DNA from: Cronobacter dublinensis subsp. dublinensis LMG 23823
GTDB taxonomy: Bacteria; Pseudomonadota; Gammaproteobacteria; Enterobacterales; Enterobacteriaceae
DNA length: 64,000 bases
NCBI RefSeq assembly: GCF_001277235.1
Contig: NZ_CP012266.1
Location: forward strand, 2,852,001 to 2,916,000
Direction: 5' to 3'
The notes beneath the pieces are model-generated. The model did no database searches and had not been told where the DNA came from. It was given only the letters and a program-made list of their open reading frames with translations. Shown piece by piece: positions 8,740-16,379 of this stretch; within the stretch, counting starts at the first letter, position 1; every line of letters begins with the position of its first letter. Made by a program: the position numbers and the translations under genes.

Positions 8740-9907
8740 TTAAGCTCCACGAATGCGTTTGAGAGCCATCTAAATTATAGCCTTGCCAGACATTTAAGTA
8801 ATTACGCATTACCTTTTCTGGATTATGTCGCTTCAGAGCATAATCACGCGCATTATTTTTAATTGTTTTCATTAGCACAGGATCATCGATGAGTCTTATT
8901 AATTCTTTCTCTATAAGATCGACATCTGGCTCAGCAGAAATACCTATATGCTGTTCCTTTTCATATTCAAACCCTGAAAACACCACGGAAGAATATGCCA
9001 TTCCAAAAATGGCATTCATACCGCGATCATAGCTGTATGTCTGGTCAAGGAAAATATCTGCGCTTTTAATTCTTGTTATATACTCATCAAAAGGTACAGA
9101 CTTGACAATCTGATAATCAATTTTTCCTGCCAAATTTGATTGCAGGATTCTTTTAACCGCTTCATCTAAAATAAAATTTCCTTTTTTTAGTTCTCGCCCA
9201 ACTTGCCAGCCGTGAAAAATAGTTATCCTGCTGGAAGATGTATGCACATTAGCATCCATACTATTGGCTTCGTCGAATATTTTCTTGGGCAAAGGTAGCG
9301 GAATTATGGGCGTAACTTTATCAATGCCTTCATAAGCAATTGCATATTCAATAAGACCAGGGATAATACCATCACATTGTTTTTCTACATACATGTGTAA
9401 TTTTTTAAAGAACATACCATACACGTACTTCAGGGAATAAATATATGTATGTAATGTTTTGATAGTAAGATTGCTGAGCGCGGAATATTTAAACCTATTA
9501 AGCAGACATGCTTTTACCCATCTATAATCATCGCCAAGAGCACAGAGAAAGAGTTTTTTATTATTTTCTTTTAATTTGCGGACGAATAAATAGCTAGCTA
9601 TTGAGCCAAAGCAATCTAAAGGAACGGTATTAATAATCTGTACAACATCGTAACCTTTAAGACCGGCAATAACCTTTCTGTGCTTAAAGTATGTAATTAG
9701 TCCTTTTGTCCCCGTAACGTCAAGAAACATCCTGGCTAGCGCAGCAAATTTACCCTTTCTTTTCTGAGCAGTTATAGTTATATCACGTGAAAAATTCTTA
9801 TAAGAATCCCCATCGGAAACAATTATTACATTATGACCATCATCTTTAAGGGCCCGGGCAAGAGTCATATGCACTCCAGAGAACTCACCCACCAGCAATA
9901 TATTCAT
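8723..9907 (-). CDS. O-antigen glycosyltransferase, GT-B (GT4-like)
   Basis: A 394-aa predicted GT-B transferase. The N-terminal Rossmann half begins MNILLVGEFSGVHMTLARAL, and the C-terminal half has the donor-site pattern DIFLDQTYSYDRGMNA followed by FGMAYSSVVFSG and an acidic ISAEPD, reminiscent of the E-x7-E region of family 4. No membrane helix. Donor sugar is unknown. It lies 8 bases after wzx and overlaps wzy by 17 bases, so the three are co-translated. Confidence 0.83.
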   Translation of the reverse strand: MNILLVGEFSGVHMTLARALKDDGHNVIIVSDGDSYKNFSRDITITAQKRKGKFAALARMFLDVTGTKGLITYFKHRKVIAGLKGYDVVQIINTVPLDCFGSIASYLFVRKLKENNKKLFLCALGDDYRWVKACLLNRFKYSALSNLTIKTLHTYIYSLKYVYGMFFKKLHMYVEKQCDGIIPGLIEYAIAYEGIDKVTPIIPLPLPKKIFDEANSMDANVHTSSSRITIFHGWQVGRELKKGNFILDEAVKRILQSNLAGKIDYQIVKSVPFDEYITRIKSADIFLDQTYSYDRGMNAIFGMAYSSVVFSGFEYEKEQHIGISAEPDVDLIEKELIRLIDDPVLMKTIKNNARDYALKRHNPEKVMRNYLNVWQGYNLDGSQTHSWSLNGNNK

Positions 9908-9915
9908 AGCAAACG

Positions 9916-11166
9916 CTACCTTGCAAATCTTTTAAGATTAAAAAACATAATTATAAAATAAAAAATATAGTTTAAAGCATATGCTATGTTAGCACCTTGT
10001 ACTCCATACAGTAAAACGAAGTAATAAGTGAACAGCACAAGTGTACAACAAAATATGATTTCCGTTGCAACATACCATTTAACTGCAGCTTTAGCGATCA
10101 TAGGAAAAGCATACAGCCAGGCTAATATTTTTATTACATCCCCAAAAAGCTGGATACCAAACAAATCCCGTGCTGGCTTAAATTCATCCGTAAAAAGTAT
10201 ATATATCGCCAGATCCCGAAAAAGATAAACCCCAAGGGCAAGAATAGATACTATTGGCAGTATTATCTTTGCTGTTTGATTTATTTCATGCTTGATCTCT
10301 TCAGCAGACTGAAGCTTTGATAATTGAGGAAGGTAGTAAGTAGTTAATGCCAGTGTAATTATGGCAAGATATACTTCAGAAATTTTCCATACAGCCTGCC
10401 ACTGTCCTGCGCCTTCCCATCCTACATGGTTAACCAAAATGGTTCTTACCAGTACCAGAGACAAGGGTACAACTATTGCTGACGTGATAGCCATAATGAC
10501 ATAACCGCCAATGGCTTTACGATGAGTTGAAGACGTCTTGCCAATCCAGTATCTTATTTTGAGCCATGGCTGCCGCAGCGAGAGCATCAAAACTACAACG
10601 CCTGATATTGAACTATTAAGAGCAGCCGCTATCATCGCACCCTGTAATCTGTATATGTAGATCATCACTGCCATTAATGCGCTTGAAATGATTACAGATA
10701 TGAAACCAACCGAAATATATTTCTTATATTGCTGCTGACCGTTAGTAACAGAAATGAAAGTAGTATTGATAATAGAAAGGGGTAAGACAATACAGCTTAA
10801 AATAACTACCCAATAGAATTTCTCGTTTTGAAAAAGAAAAGCTGAAATCTGGTTACTTAGCAAAACTGCCAGAGGCGCAATAATCAGAAAAAGTCCAAAA
10901 GCCCACTGAAGAGAAGCCTGCCACCATTTGGCGCAAGCTTCGTAGCCATTATCGACATGCTCTGCAGTATAGCGGACAACACCACTACCTACAGGCGATG
11001 TCACTATTCCATTCAATGAGGTAATCATACTTTGCATCTGGCCCAGCATAGCCATACCTGCCGGGCCTGTATAAATTGCCACGATTTTCGCAATTGCAAA
11101 ACCACATAGCATTCTTAGTAATGTGAGCATTGCTGTGAAAATCGTAACCGAAAATATTTTCCTCAT
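9916..11166 (-). CDS. wzx: Wzx, O-antigen flippase (WzxE-like)
   Basis: A 416-aa MATE/MVF-type polytopic protein with about twelve helices, which should move the undecaprenyl-PP O unit across the inner membrane. It resembles the enterobacterial common antigen flippase WzxE more than ordinary O-antigen Wzx proteins. Shared segments include the N-terminal GPAGMAMLGQ, the central EVYLAIITLALTTYYLPQLS, and RDLFGIQLFGDVIKI near residue 345. It overlaps the aminotransferase gene by four bases. WzxE translocates a lipid ending in Fuc4NAc, so a related amino-dideoxy sugar on this O unit would fit. Confidence 0.92.
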   Translation of the reverse strand: MRKIFSVTIFTAMLTLLRMLCGFAIAKIVAIYTGPAGMAMLGQMQSMITSLNGIVTSPVGSGVVRYTAEHVDNGYEACAKWWQASLQWAFGLFLIIAPLAVLLSNQISAFLFQNEKFYWVVILSCIVLPLSIINTTFISVTNGQQQYKKYISVGFISVIISSALMAVMIYIYRLQGAMIAAALNSSISGVVVLMLSLRQPWLKIRYWIGKTSSTHRKAIGGYVIMAITSAIVVPLSLVLVRTILVNHVGWEGAGQWQAVWKISEVYLAIITLALTTYYLPQLSKLQSAEEIKHEINQTAKIILPIVSILALGVYLFRDLAIYILFTDEFKPARDLFGIQLFGDVIKILAWLYAFPMIAKAAVKWYVATEIIFCCTLVLFTYYFVLLYGVQGANIAYALNYIFYFIIMFFNLKRFAR

Positions 11167-12266
11167 ACAGTAAACTCATTTACAGCTTTGATTACCAAGC
11201 TTACCTCTTCTGCTGTCAGGTTTGGATCCATCGGTAAAGACAATACTTCATTGTGGATTCTCTCGGTAACAGGAAGAGAATAATGATTATATTCTTTATA
11301 TGCCTGTTGCTTATGAGGCGGTAATGGATAATGTATTAATGTCTGGACACCTGAATGCGTCAGATGTTGCTGAAGCAAGTCTCTGTTCTGGGTTCGGATT
11401 ACAAAAAGATGCCAAACATGTGCTTCTTCTTTTCCTAAAACAGGTAAAGAAATGTGTTGGTTTTTAATTTCATTGATGTAACGATGCGCAATTTTTTTCC
11501 GCGCCTCATTTTCTTTATCAAGGTATGGCAGCTTCACACGGAGTATGGCAGCCTGCATTTCATCCAACCGACTATTAACCCCAACATAGAGGTTTTCATA
11601 TTTTTTATGAGAGCCATAATTACGCAATGCTTTTAACATGGCTGCCAGCTCAGCGTCGTTGGTGGTGATGGCACCTGCATCGCCTAATGCGCCTAAATTT
11701 TTACCCGGATAAAAACTGAATGCTGCCGCATCGCCCCATGCACCCGCTTTTTTTCCATTAATCGATGCACCATGGGCTTGTGCGCAGTCTTCCAGCACTA
11801 AAACTTTTTTGTCATTTGCAAATTGCCTTATTTCCTCCATAGGGGATATTTGGCCGTATAAATGTACTGGCAAAATCGCTTTTACAGACGGGTCCCAGGC
11901 ATTTTCAATGCCCGAAGCAGACAGATTATAGTTTTGTTCATTTGGCTCGACTAAAACAGGAATAAGATTATTTTGCGTAATCGCCAGAATCGAAGCAATA
12001 TAAGTATTAGCGGGCACTATTACTTTATCATTATCCTGAAGTTTACCTAGCTCTTTCCATGCCCTAAGCACGAGCGTTAATGCATCCAGACCGTTTGCTA
12101 CGCCAATAGCATGCTGTACATTACAATAAGCTGCAAATTCATTTTCAAAATTAGTGACTTCCTGACCATTGATATACCAGCCAGAATCAATGACATTTTC
12201 TACGGCCTGCATCAATTCAGTTTTGTAGTTTTCATTGATTTTTTTTAAGTTAAGAAAATTAATCAT
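11163..12266 (-). CDS. fdtB: dTDP-3-oxo-6-deoxyhexose aminotransferase (FdtB/QdtB-type)
   Basis: A 367-aa PLP-dependent sugar aminotransferase of the DegT/DnrJ/EryC1 class. FYPGKNLGALGDAG carries the Schiff-base lysine at 189, Asp160 (VLEDCAQAHGA) should hold the pyridine nitrogen, and VGVNSRLDEMQAA is the usual dimer/active-site loop. Next to an FdtA-like isomerase and RmlA/RmlB it should transaminate dTDP-3-keto-6-deoxyhexose to the 3-amino sugar. Fuc3N and Qui3N enzymes look alike, so the stereochemistry is not fixed by this gene. It overlaps its upstream neighbour by one base. Confidence 0.88.
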   Translation of the reverse strand: MINFLNLKKINENYKTELMQAVENVIDSGWYINGQEVTNFENEFAAYCNVQHAIGVANGLDALTLVLRAWKELGKLQDNDKVIVPANTYIASILAITQNNLIPVLVEPNEQNYNLSASGIENAWDPSVKAILPVHLYGQISPMEEIRQFANDKKVLVLEDCAQAHGASINGKKAGAWGDAAAFSFYPGKNLGALGDAGAITTNDAELAAMLKALRNYGSHKKYENLYVGVNSRLDEMQAAILRVKLPYLDKENEARKKIAHRYINEIKNQHISLPVLGKEEAHVWHLFVIRTQNRDLLQQHLTHSGVQTLIHYPLPPHKQQAYKEYNHYSLPVTERIHNEVLSLPMDPNLTAEEVSLVIKAVNEFTV

Positions 12267-13198
12267 TACAACTCCATTTCGTAAAAATCATGGACGACTG
12301 CTCTGCCCCCAAAACCTTCTTTTTGAGCAATCAACCCAGTATTTAAAAAATTCCCTGAGTCTTCAGTTGAGATACCGAAACTCAGGTATTTTTTATCCGT
12401 ATAAATTTCTTCAATCAGTGAATATAATATATAATCAAGAGCACCTATTTGTCGCCCTTGTGGTGTATTAGCCATATATTGGGTATGAACAAGGTGCCCA
12501 TAATCGTAAACCAGCACGCCAGCTAACCACTCCTCTTCTTTTGTAGCTATATATAACTTTAAATTATGTGGAAATCCCATTTTTAACTGCTGAAGTTCAG
12601 CCGTGCTATGCACCGGTGTAGCACCAAACCGGGCCAGTACCTCAGAAAGAATTTGGTGAAATTTATCAAAATTGGTTGATTCGCAAACTCTCACACCATT
12701 TTTTTTTGCTTTTACTATTGTATTTTTGCGCGAGTCAGACAGCTTAGGTCTTCTTGCAATGTCTATGACGCTTGATATATCCCTACGAACTAATCTCGCA
12801 GAGTTCCTGAATAGAGCATATAAATCCTCTTGAGCAGGATACTTAGAAAAAGGATATGGTATAGCTTTATATATAATGTTGTTAATTCCTTTCGCCTTGT
12901 AATGCTCTTTTATCAGCTCAAATATATTTAACACATCTACTGCATGCAGTTCGGGAAGTAAGATCAACCCACCAAATGTTAACCCTTGATGGCTATAAGC
13001 GGTAGCACCAATACGATTGGCGGGAAATACAGCTACAGGTTTATTTTTTTTCTTTATAATCAAAGAACAATCATCAAAGCGAGCTTCATGATATTTAAAA
13101 TAATTAATCTGAAATAAGAAGAGACCATTTTTAGCATTTTCGACTACTTGATCCCAGTCATTATAAACACTCTGTTCAAGTTCATGTATCGAAAGCAT
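12266..13198 (-). CDS. FemAB-like GNAT acyltransferase in the O-antigen cluster
   Basis: A 310-aa protein that appears to consist of two GNAT-like halves, as in FemAB and BioF2-like (Acetyltransf_6) proteins. The hallmark is at about 156-170, DSRKNTIVKAKKNGVRV, followed by a second half with IATKEEEWLAGVLVYDYG and a C-terminal FGISTEDSGNFLNTGL. Family members transfer amino acids from tRNA or acyl groups from CoA to amines. Between a GNAT gene and fdtB, the natural acceptor would be the new 3-amino group of the dideoxy sugar, or an O unit carrying it. Which acyl group is used cannot be read from sequence. Confidence 0.8.
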   Translation of the reverse strand: MLSIHELEQSVYNDWDQVVENAKNGLFLFQINYFKYHEARFDDCSLIIKKKNKPVAVFPANRIGATAYSHQGLTFGGLILLPELHAVDVLNIFELIKEHYKAKGINNIIYKAIPYPFSKYPAQEDLYALFRNSARLVRRDISSVIDIARRPKLSDSRKNTIVKAKKNGVRVCESTNFDKFHQILSEVLARFGATPVHSTAELQQLKMGFPHNLKLYIATKEEEWLAGVLVYDYGHLVHTQYMANTPQGRQIGALDYILYSLIEEIYTDKKYLSFGISTEDSGNFLNTGLIAQKEGFGGRAVVHDFYEMEL

Positions 13199-13651
13199 TT
13201 AAATCATTTTCTCCATAATGATAATGTCACATTCATGGTCATTTATTACGAAACCAGACTTCTGATATGCTTTAATTGCCCTGACATTTAAATCACTAAC
13301 TTTAAGGTAAAGTTTTTTGATACCCTTATTTTTGGCAACATCTTCTAATGCACTAATTAGATACTTGCCTAATCCCTTACCCCACAAATCCTTTTCCCCT
13401 ATGTACCCCCAATATTCTGCATCATTTTCTTTGATGTTTTTTAATCCAGCAACTCCTATTTTTCTCGATCCAAGATTAACACCGTAAATTATATAATCTT
13501 CTCTGTGACTGAGATTATTAAAAAAATTCTCCTGGTCCTGCCGGCTAAAATCACTGGTTAAAGTTAGTTTTTTTATTTCCGGATCTTGTAACCATGTCCA
13601 ACTCAGCTCAAGAAAATCACGGTCATACGTTGTTAGCGTTAAATTGTCCAT
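13199..13651 (-). CDS. GNAT-family N-acyltransferase (RimJ/RimL-like)
   Basis: A 150-aa single-domain GNAT. The acyl-CoA phosphate loop WGKGLGKYL is at 90-98, preceded by the beta-4 strand EYWGYIG and followed by LYLKVSDLNVRAIKAYQKSGF, the standard C-terminal GNAT signature. It overlaps fdtA by 29 bases and directly abuts the FemAB-like gene, so all three are coupled. It may N-acetylate dTDP-3-amino-3,6-dideoxyhexose in place of the hexapeptide-repeat FdtC/QdtC. It could instead acetylate a different sugar. Confidence 0.85.
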   Translation of the reverse strand: MDNLTLTTYDRDFLELSWTWLQDPEIKKLTLTSDFSRQDQENFFNNLSHREDYIIYGVNLGSRKIGVAGLKNIKENDAEYWGYIGEKDLWGKGLGKYLISALEDVAKNKGIKKLYLKVSDLNVRAIKAYQKSGFVINDHECDIIIMEKMI

Positions 13652-14045
13652 CGGCAGCTATCTTTTTAAACAGTGAGTAATCACGAATATAGTCAGACTC
13701 ATCATAGAGATCATCTGCTAATACCATTAATACACAGTCATCTGAATAGTCGAACATCTCATGCCAGACCATTTTTTCAATTAATAGCCCTTGCGAAGGA
13801 TCATCAAGACTTATCACTTCCTGGCTAACGCCATCATCCAGCAAAAATTTGCATGTACCTCTAACCGCCACAGCTAATTGCATCAACTGCTTATGGGCAT
13901 GAAAACCGCGCCTTACACCTTGCTGGGTATCAAACATGTAATAAACACGTTTAATACTAAATGGAACGTTTTTTTGCTCTTCAAGCGCAATCAAAGAACC
14001 TCTGGCATCACCATGTTTTTGTAATGGTATAATTTGTATATTCAT
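13623..14045 (-). CDS. fdtA: dTDP-4-keto-6-deoxyglucose 3,4-ketoisomerase (FdtA-like)
   Basis: A 140-aa cupin of the WxcM/FdtA family, which moves the keto group of dTDP-4-keto-6-deoxyglucose from C4 to C3. The catalytic pair His49 and His51 is visible in RRGFHAHKQ, and VWHEMFDYSDDCVLMVLA is the second conserved strand. FdtA (galacto product) and QdtA (gluco product) differ, as I recall, at an Arg/Tyr position in the N-terminal D-x-R/Y-G motif and at a His/Arg position in W-H/R-E-M. This protein has Arg15 (DARGSL) and His95 (VWHEM), the FdtA form. It overlaps rmlA by four bases. Confidence 0.9.
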   Translation of the reverse strand: MNIQIIPLQKHGDARGSLIALEEQKNVPFSIKRVYYMFDTQQGVRRGFHAHKQLMQLAVAVRGTCKFLLDDGVSQEVISLDDPSQGLLIEKMVWHEMFDYSDDCVLMVLADDLYDESDYIRDYSLFKKIAADGQFNANNV

Positions 14046-14911
14046 TTATTCTCTATCAGTTGTAGAAGATATTTACCGTAGTCATTTTTGCGTAAGCCCG
14101 CCCCTATAGCTAATAACTCATTATCGCTTAACCAATGATTACGCCAGGCAATTTCTTCTGGGCAGGCAACCATCATGCCTTGTCGTTTTTGTACTGTTTC
14201 AACAAAACACCCTGCTTCGATTAAGCTATCATGCGTGCCAGTATCCAGCCAGGCAAAACCACGACCTAATAACTCGACTTTTAACGTATTATTGCGTAAG
14301 TATGTATCATTAATATCGGTAATTTCCAGTTCTCCTCGCGCGGAGGGTTTAATTTGCTTAGCGATATTAATTACGTCATTATCATAAAAATATAAACCTG
14401 TTACCGCCCAATTTGATTTGGGCTGAACTGGTTTTTCTTCTACTGATAACACGTTAAAAGATTTATCGAATTCAACAACGCCGAAACGTTCGGGATCCTT
14501 GACCTGATACGCAAAAATAGTCGCTCCCTCTTGCCTGGTTGCAGCATGTTTTAATATTGGACTGAAGCCCTGGCCAAAGAATATATTATCGCCCAGCACC
14601 AGGCATACCGGCTCATTGCCAATAAACTTTTCACCAATTAAAAATGCTTGCGCGAGGCCATCAGGCGAAGGCTGAACAGCATATTCAATATTGATACCAA
14701 AATCTTTCCCATCTCCTAAAAGGCGGCAAAAGCTGGCGTTATCTTCAGGTGTGGTAATAATAAGAATGTCACGAATCCCTGCCAGCATTAGCACCGACAA
14801 CGGATAATAAATCATTGGTTTGTCATACACAGGGAGTAACTGCTTGGAAACGCCCATCGTAATAGGATACAAGCGTGTACCCGAACCGCCTGCCAGTATA
14901 ATACCTTTCAT
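14042..14911 (-). CDS. rmlA: RmlA, glucose-1-phosphate thymidylyltransferase
   Basis: RmlA (289 aa) makes dTDP-glucose from glucose 1-phosphate and dTTP. The nucleotidyltransferase signature GGSGTRLYPIT with downstream SKQLLPVYDKPM is intact, as are VLGDNIFFG (metal aspartate) and VEFDKSFNVLSVEEKP. Length is normal. It follows rmlB by two bases and overlaps fdtA by four. The usual partners rmlC and rmlD are missing, so the dTDP-glucose made here is not for rhamnose. It is less A+T-rich than the transferases downstream. Confidence 0.97.
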   Translation of the reverse strand: MKGIILAGGSGTRLYPITMGVSKQLLPVYDKPMIYYPLSVLMLAGIRDILIITTPEDNASFCRLLGDGKDFGINIEYAVQPSPDGLAQAFLIGEKFIGNEPVCLVLGDNIFFGQGFSPILKHAATRQEGATIFAYQVKDPERFGVVEFDKSFNVLSVEEKPVQPKSNWAVTGLYFYDNDVINIAKQIKPSARGELEITDINDTYLRNNTLKVELLGRGFAWLDTGTHDSLIEAGCFVETVQKRQGMMVACPEEIAWRNHWLSDNELLAIGAGLRKNDYGKYLLQLIENK

Positions 14912-14913
14912 AA

Positions 14914-15987
14914 TCAGATTAACCCCAGACGGTCAAGTTTATAGTCGCCGCTCTTTACATTCTCAACCCACTGAGAATTTTCCAGATACCATTGCACCGT
15001 TTTACGAATCCCTGATTCAAACGTTTCCTGCGGCTGCCAGCCTAATTCCCGACTGATTTTATGAGCATCAATGGCATAACGGCGATCGTGGCCTGGTCTG
15101 TCGGCAACGTAAGTGATCTGTTCGCGGTAAGACGTCGCTTTAGGTTTAATCTCATCCAGCAGGTCACAAATGGTTAATACGACATCAAGGTTCTTTTTCT
15201 CGTTATGTCCGCCGATATTATAAGTCTGGCCAACCTGCCCTTGGGTCACTACGGTATAGAGCGCACGCGCATGATCTTCTACATATAACCAGTCGCGTAT
15301 TTGATCACCTTTACCATAAACCGGCAACGGTTTACCATCCAGCGCATTGAGGATCACCAGCGGGATCAGCTTCTCAGGAAAATGGTATGGCCCGTAATTG
15401 TTTGAGCAATTGGTCACGATGGTAGGCAATCCATAAGTGCGCAGCCACGCGCGTACCAGGTGGTCGCTTGAGGCTTTCGAAGCGGAGTAAGGGCTACTTG
15501 GCGCGTAAGCGGTTTCTTCTGTAAAAAGGGGGAGCGATTCGCCAGTTTGCCACTCATCAGGGTGCGGCAGATCGCCATAGACTTCGTCGGTTGAGATATG
15601 ATGAAAGCGAAAAGCGGCTTTGCGGTCATCATTTAATGATGACCAATAAGCACGCGCCGCTTCAAGCAGCGTATACGTACCAATGATATTCGTTTCGATA
15701 AAGTCAGCCGGGCCGCTGATTGAACGATCGACATGGCTTTCAGCAGCCAGGTGCATAACTGCATCGGGCTGATGTTCTTCAAAGACGCGATCGAGCGCAG
15801 CGCGGTCGCAAATATCGACTTGTTCAAAGGCATAGCGTTCATTATTTTCAGCAGAAGATACAGATTCCGGATTGCCTGCGTAAGTAAGCTTATCAACATT
15901 GACCACCCAATCCTGGGTATTCTCAATAATATGTCGTACTACAGCAGAGCCAATAAAGCCGGCACCACCGGTGACTAATATTTTCAC
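14914..15987 (-). CDS. rmlB: RmlB, dTDP-glucose 4,6-dehydratase
   Basis: RmlB (357 aa) is an extended SDR enzyme converting dTDP-glucose to dTDP-4-keto-6-deoxyglucose, the branch intermediate for rhamnose, Fuc3N, Qui3N and Fuc4N. It shows GGAGFIGSAV at the NAD site, HLAAESHVDRS, the DEVYGDLP active-site triad segment and the Tyr-x-x-x-Lys motif in SPYSASKASSDHL. It is the first gene of the O-antigen operon. Its 5' leader contains the JUMPstart/ops element about 140-170 bases upstream. Confidence 0.97.
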   Translation of the reverse strand: MKILVTGGAGFIGSAVVRHIIENTQDWVVNVDKLTYAGNPESVSSAENNERYAFEQVDICDRAALDRVFEEHQPDAVMHLAAESHVDRSISGPADFIETNIIGTYTLLEAARAYWSSLNDDRKAAFRFHHISTDEVYGDLPHPDEWQTGESLPLFTEETAYAPSSPYSASKASSDHLVRAWLRTYGLPTIVTNCSNNYGPYHFPEKLIPLVILNALDGKPLPVYGKGDQIRDWLYVEDHARALYTVVTQGQVGQTYNIGGHNEKKNLDVVLTICDLLDEIKPKATSYREQITYVADRPGHDRRYAIDAHKISRELGWQPQETFESGIRKTVQWYLENSQWVENVKSGDYKLDRLGLI

Positions 15988-16119
15988 AGCGAGTTATCTC
16001 TTATATGTGGATATTGTGAAAAGGAATTTGTAGTAATGTTCGGTATTTGGAGCATTAATATAAATCACTTCGACATAGCGCTTTAAGAATAACCAATTTC
16101 ATTTGATGTGCTGTTCACA

Positions 16120-16159
16120 CAATGCTACCGCCCCTGGCTCAACAGCTACCAGTGTACTG
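16120..16159 (-). promoter_or_regulatory. JUMPstart element with ops site, O-antigen operon
   Basis: Read on the minus strand this is the classic 39-bp JUMPstart: a GGTAGCTGTT block, then a CCAGGGGCGGTAGC block. The ops core GGCGGTAG lies at 16125-16132. RfaH binds the non-template ops bases in a paused elongation complex and suppresses termination and polarity through the long operon. Location in the untranslated leader of rmlB is canonical. Confidence 0.95.
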
Positions 16160-16263
16160 AGAAATCTACCATCATTTTTTATCAATCGTAGCGCCCAGGA
16201 TTTACGCTGAATCTATTGTGAACGCAACCGCCTGACTTACCACGCAGAACGTTTTTTAGCCTT

Positions 16264-16333
16264 AAAAAAACAAAACGGCAGCGAGTCTGTCGAGTATAAA
16301 TGCTTATCAACCCGAATGCTCAACTGCCGTTTT
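16264..16333 (-). terminator. Long-loop terminator-like hairpin after galF
   Basis: A perfect 10-bp stem (16272-16281 with 16324-16333) encloses a 42-base loop. On the minus strand the stem is followed by G and then seven Ts (fwd A run 16264-16270). It starts 46 bases after the galF stop. The large loop is unusual for a rho-independent terminator, so strength is uncertain. Confidence 0.6.
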
Positions 16334-16379
16334 ATCAAGGCTATCCTGCCTGTATAGCGTACCGCGCATAGCGACTGGC

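Larger units (their letters stand above)
15988..16379. other. galF-rmlB intergenic leader, 392 bp without a gene
   Basis: This gap separates galF from the O-antigen operon. From right to left it holds a long-loop terminator-like hairpin after galF (16264-16333), an A+T-rich stretch that should contain the operon promoter although no clear -35/-10 pair stands out, the JUMPstart/ops element (16120-16159), and roughly 130 bases of untranslated leader before the rmlB ATG at 15987. No open reading frame here looks real. Confidence 0.85.
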
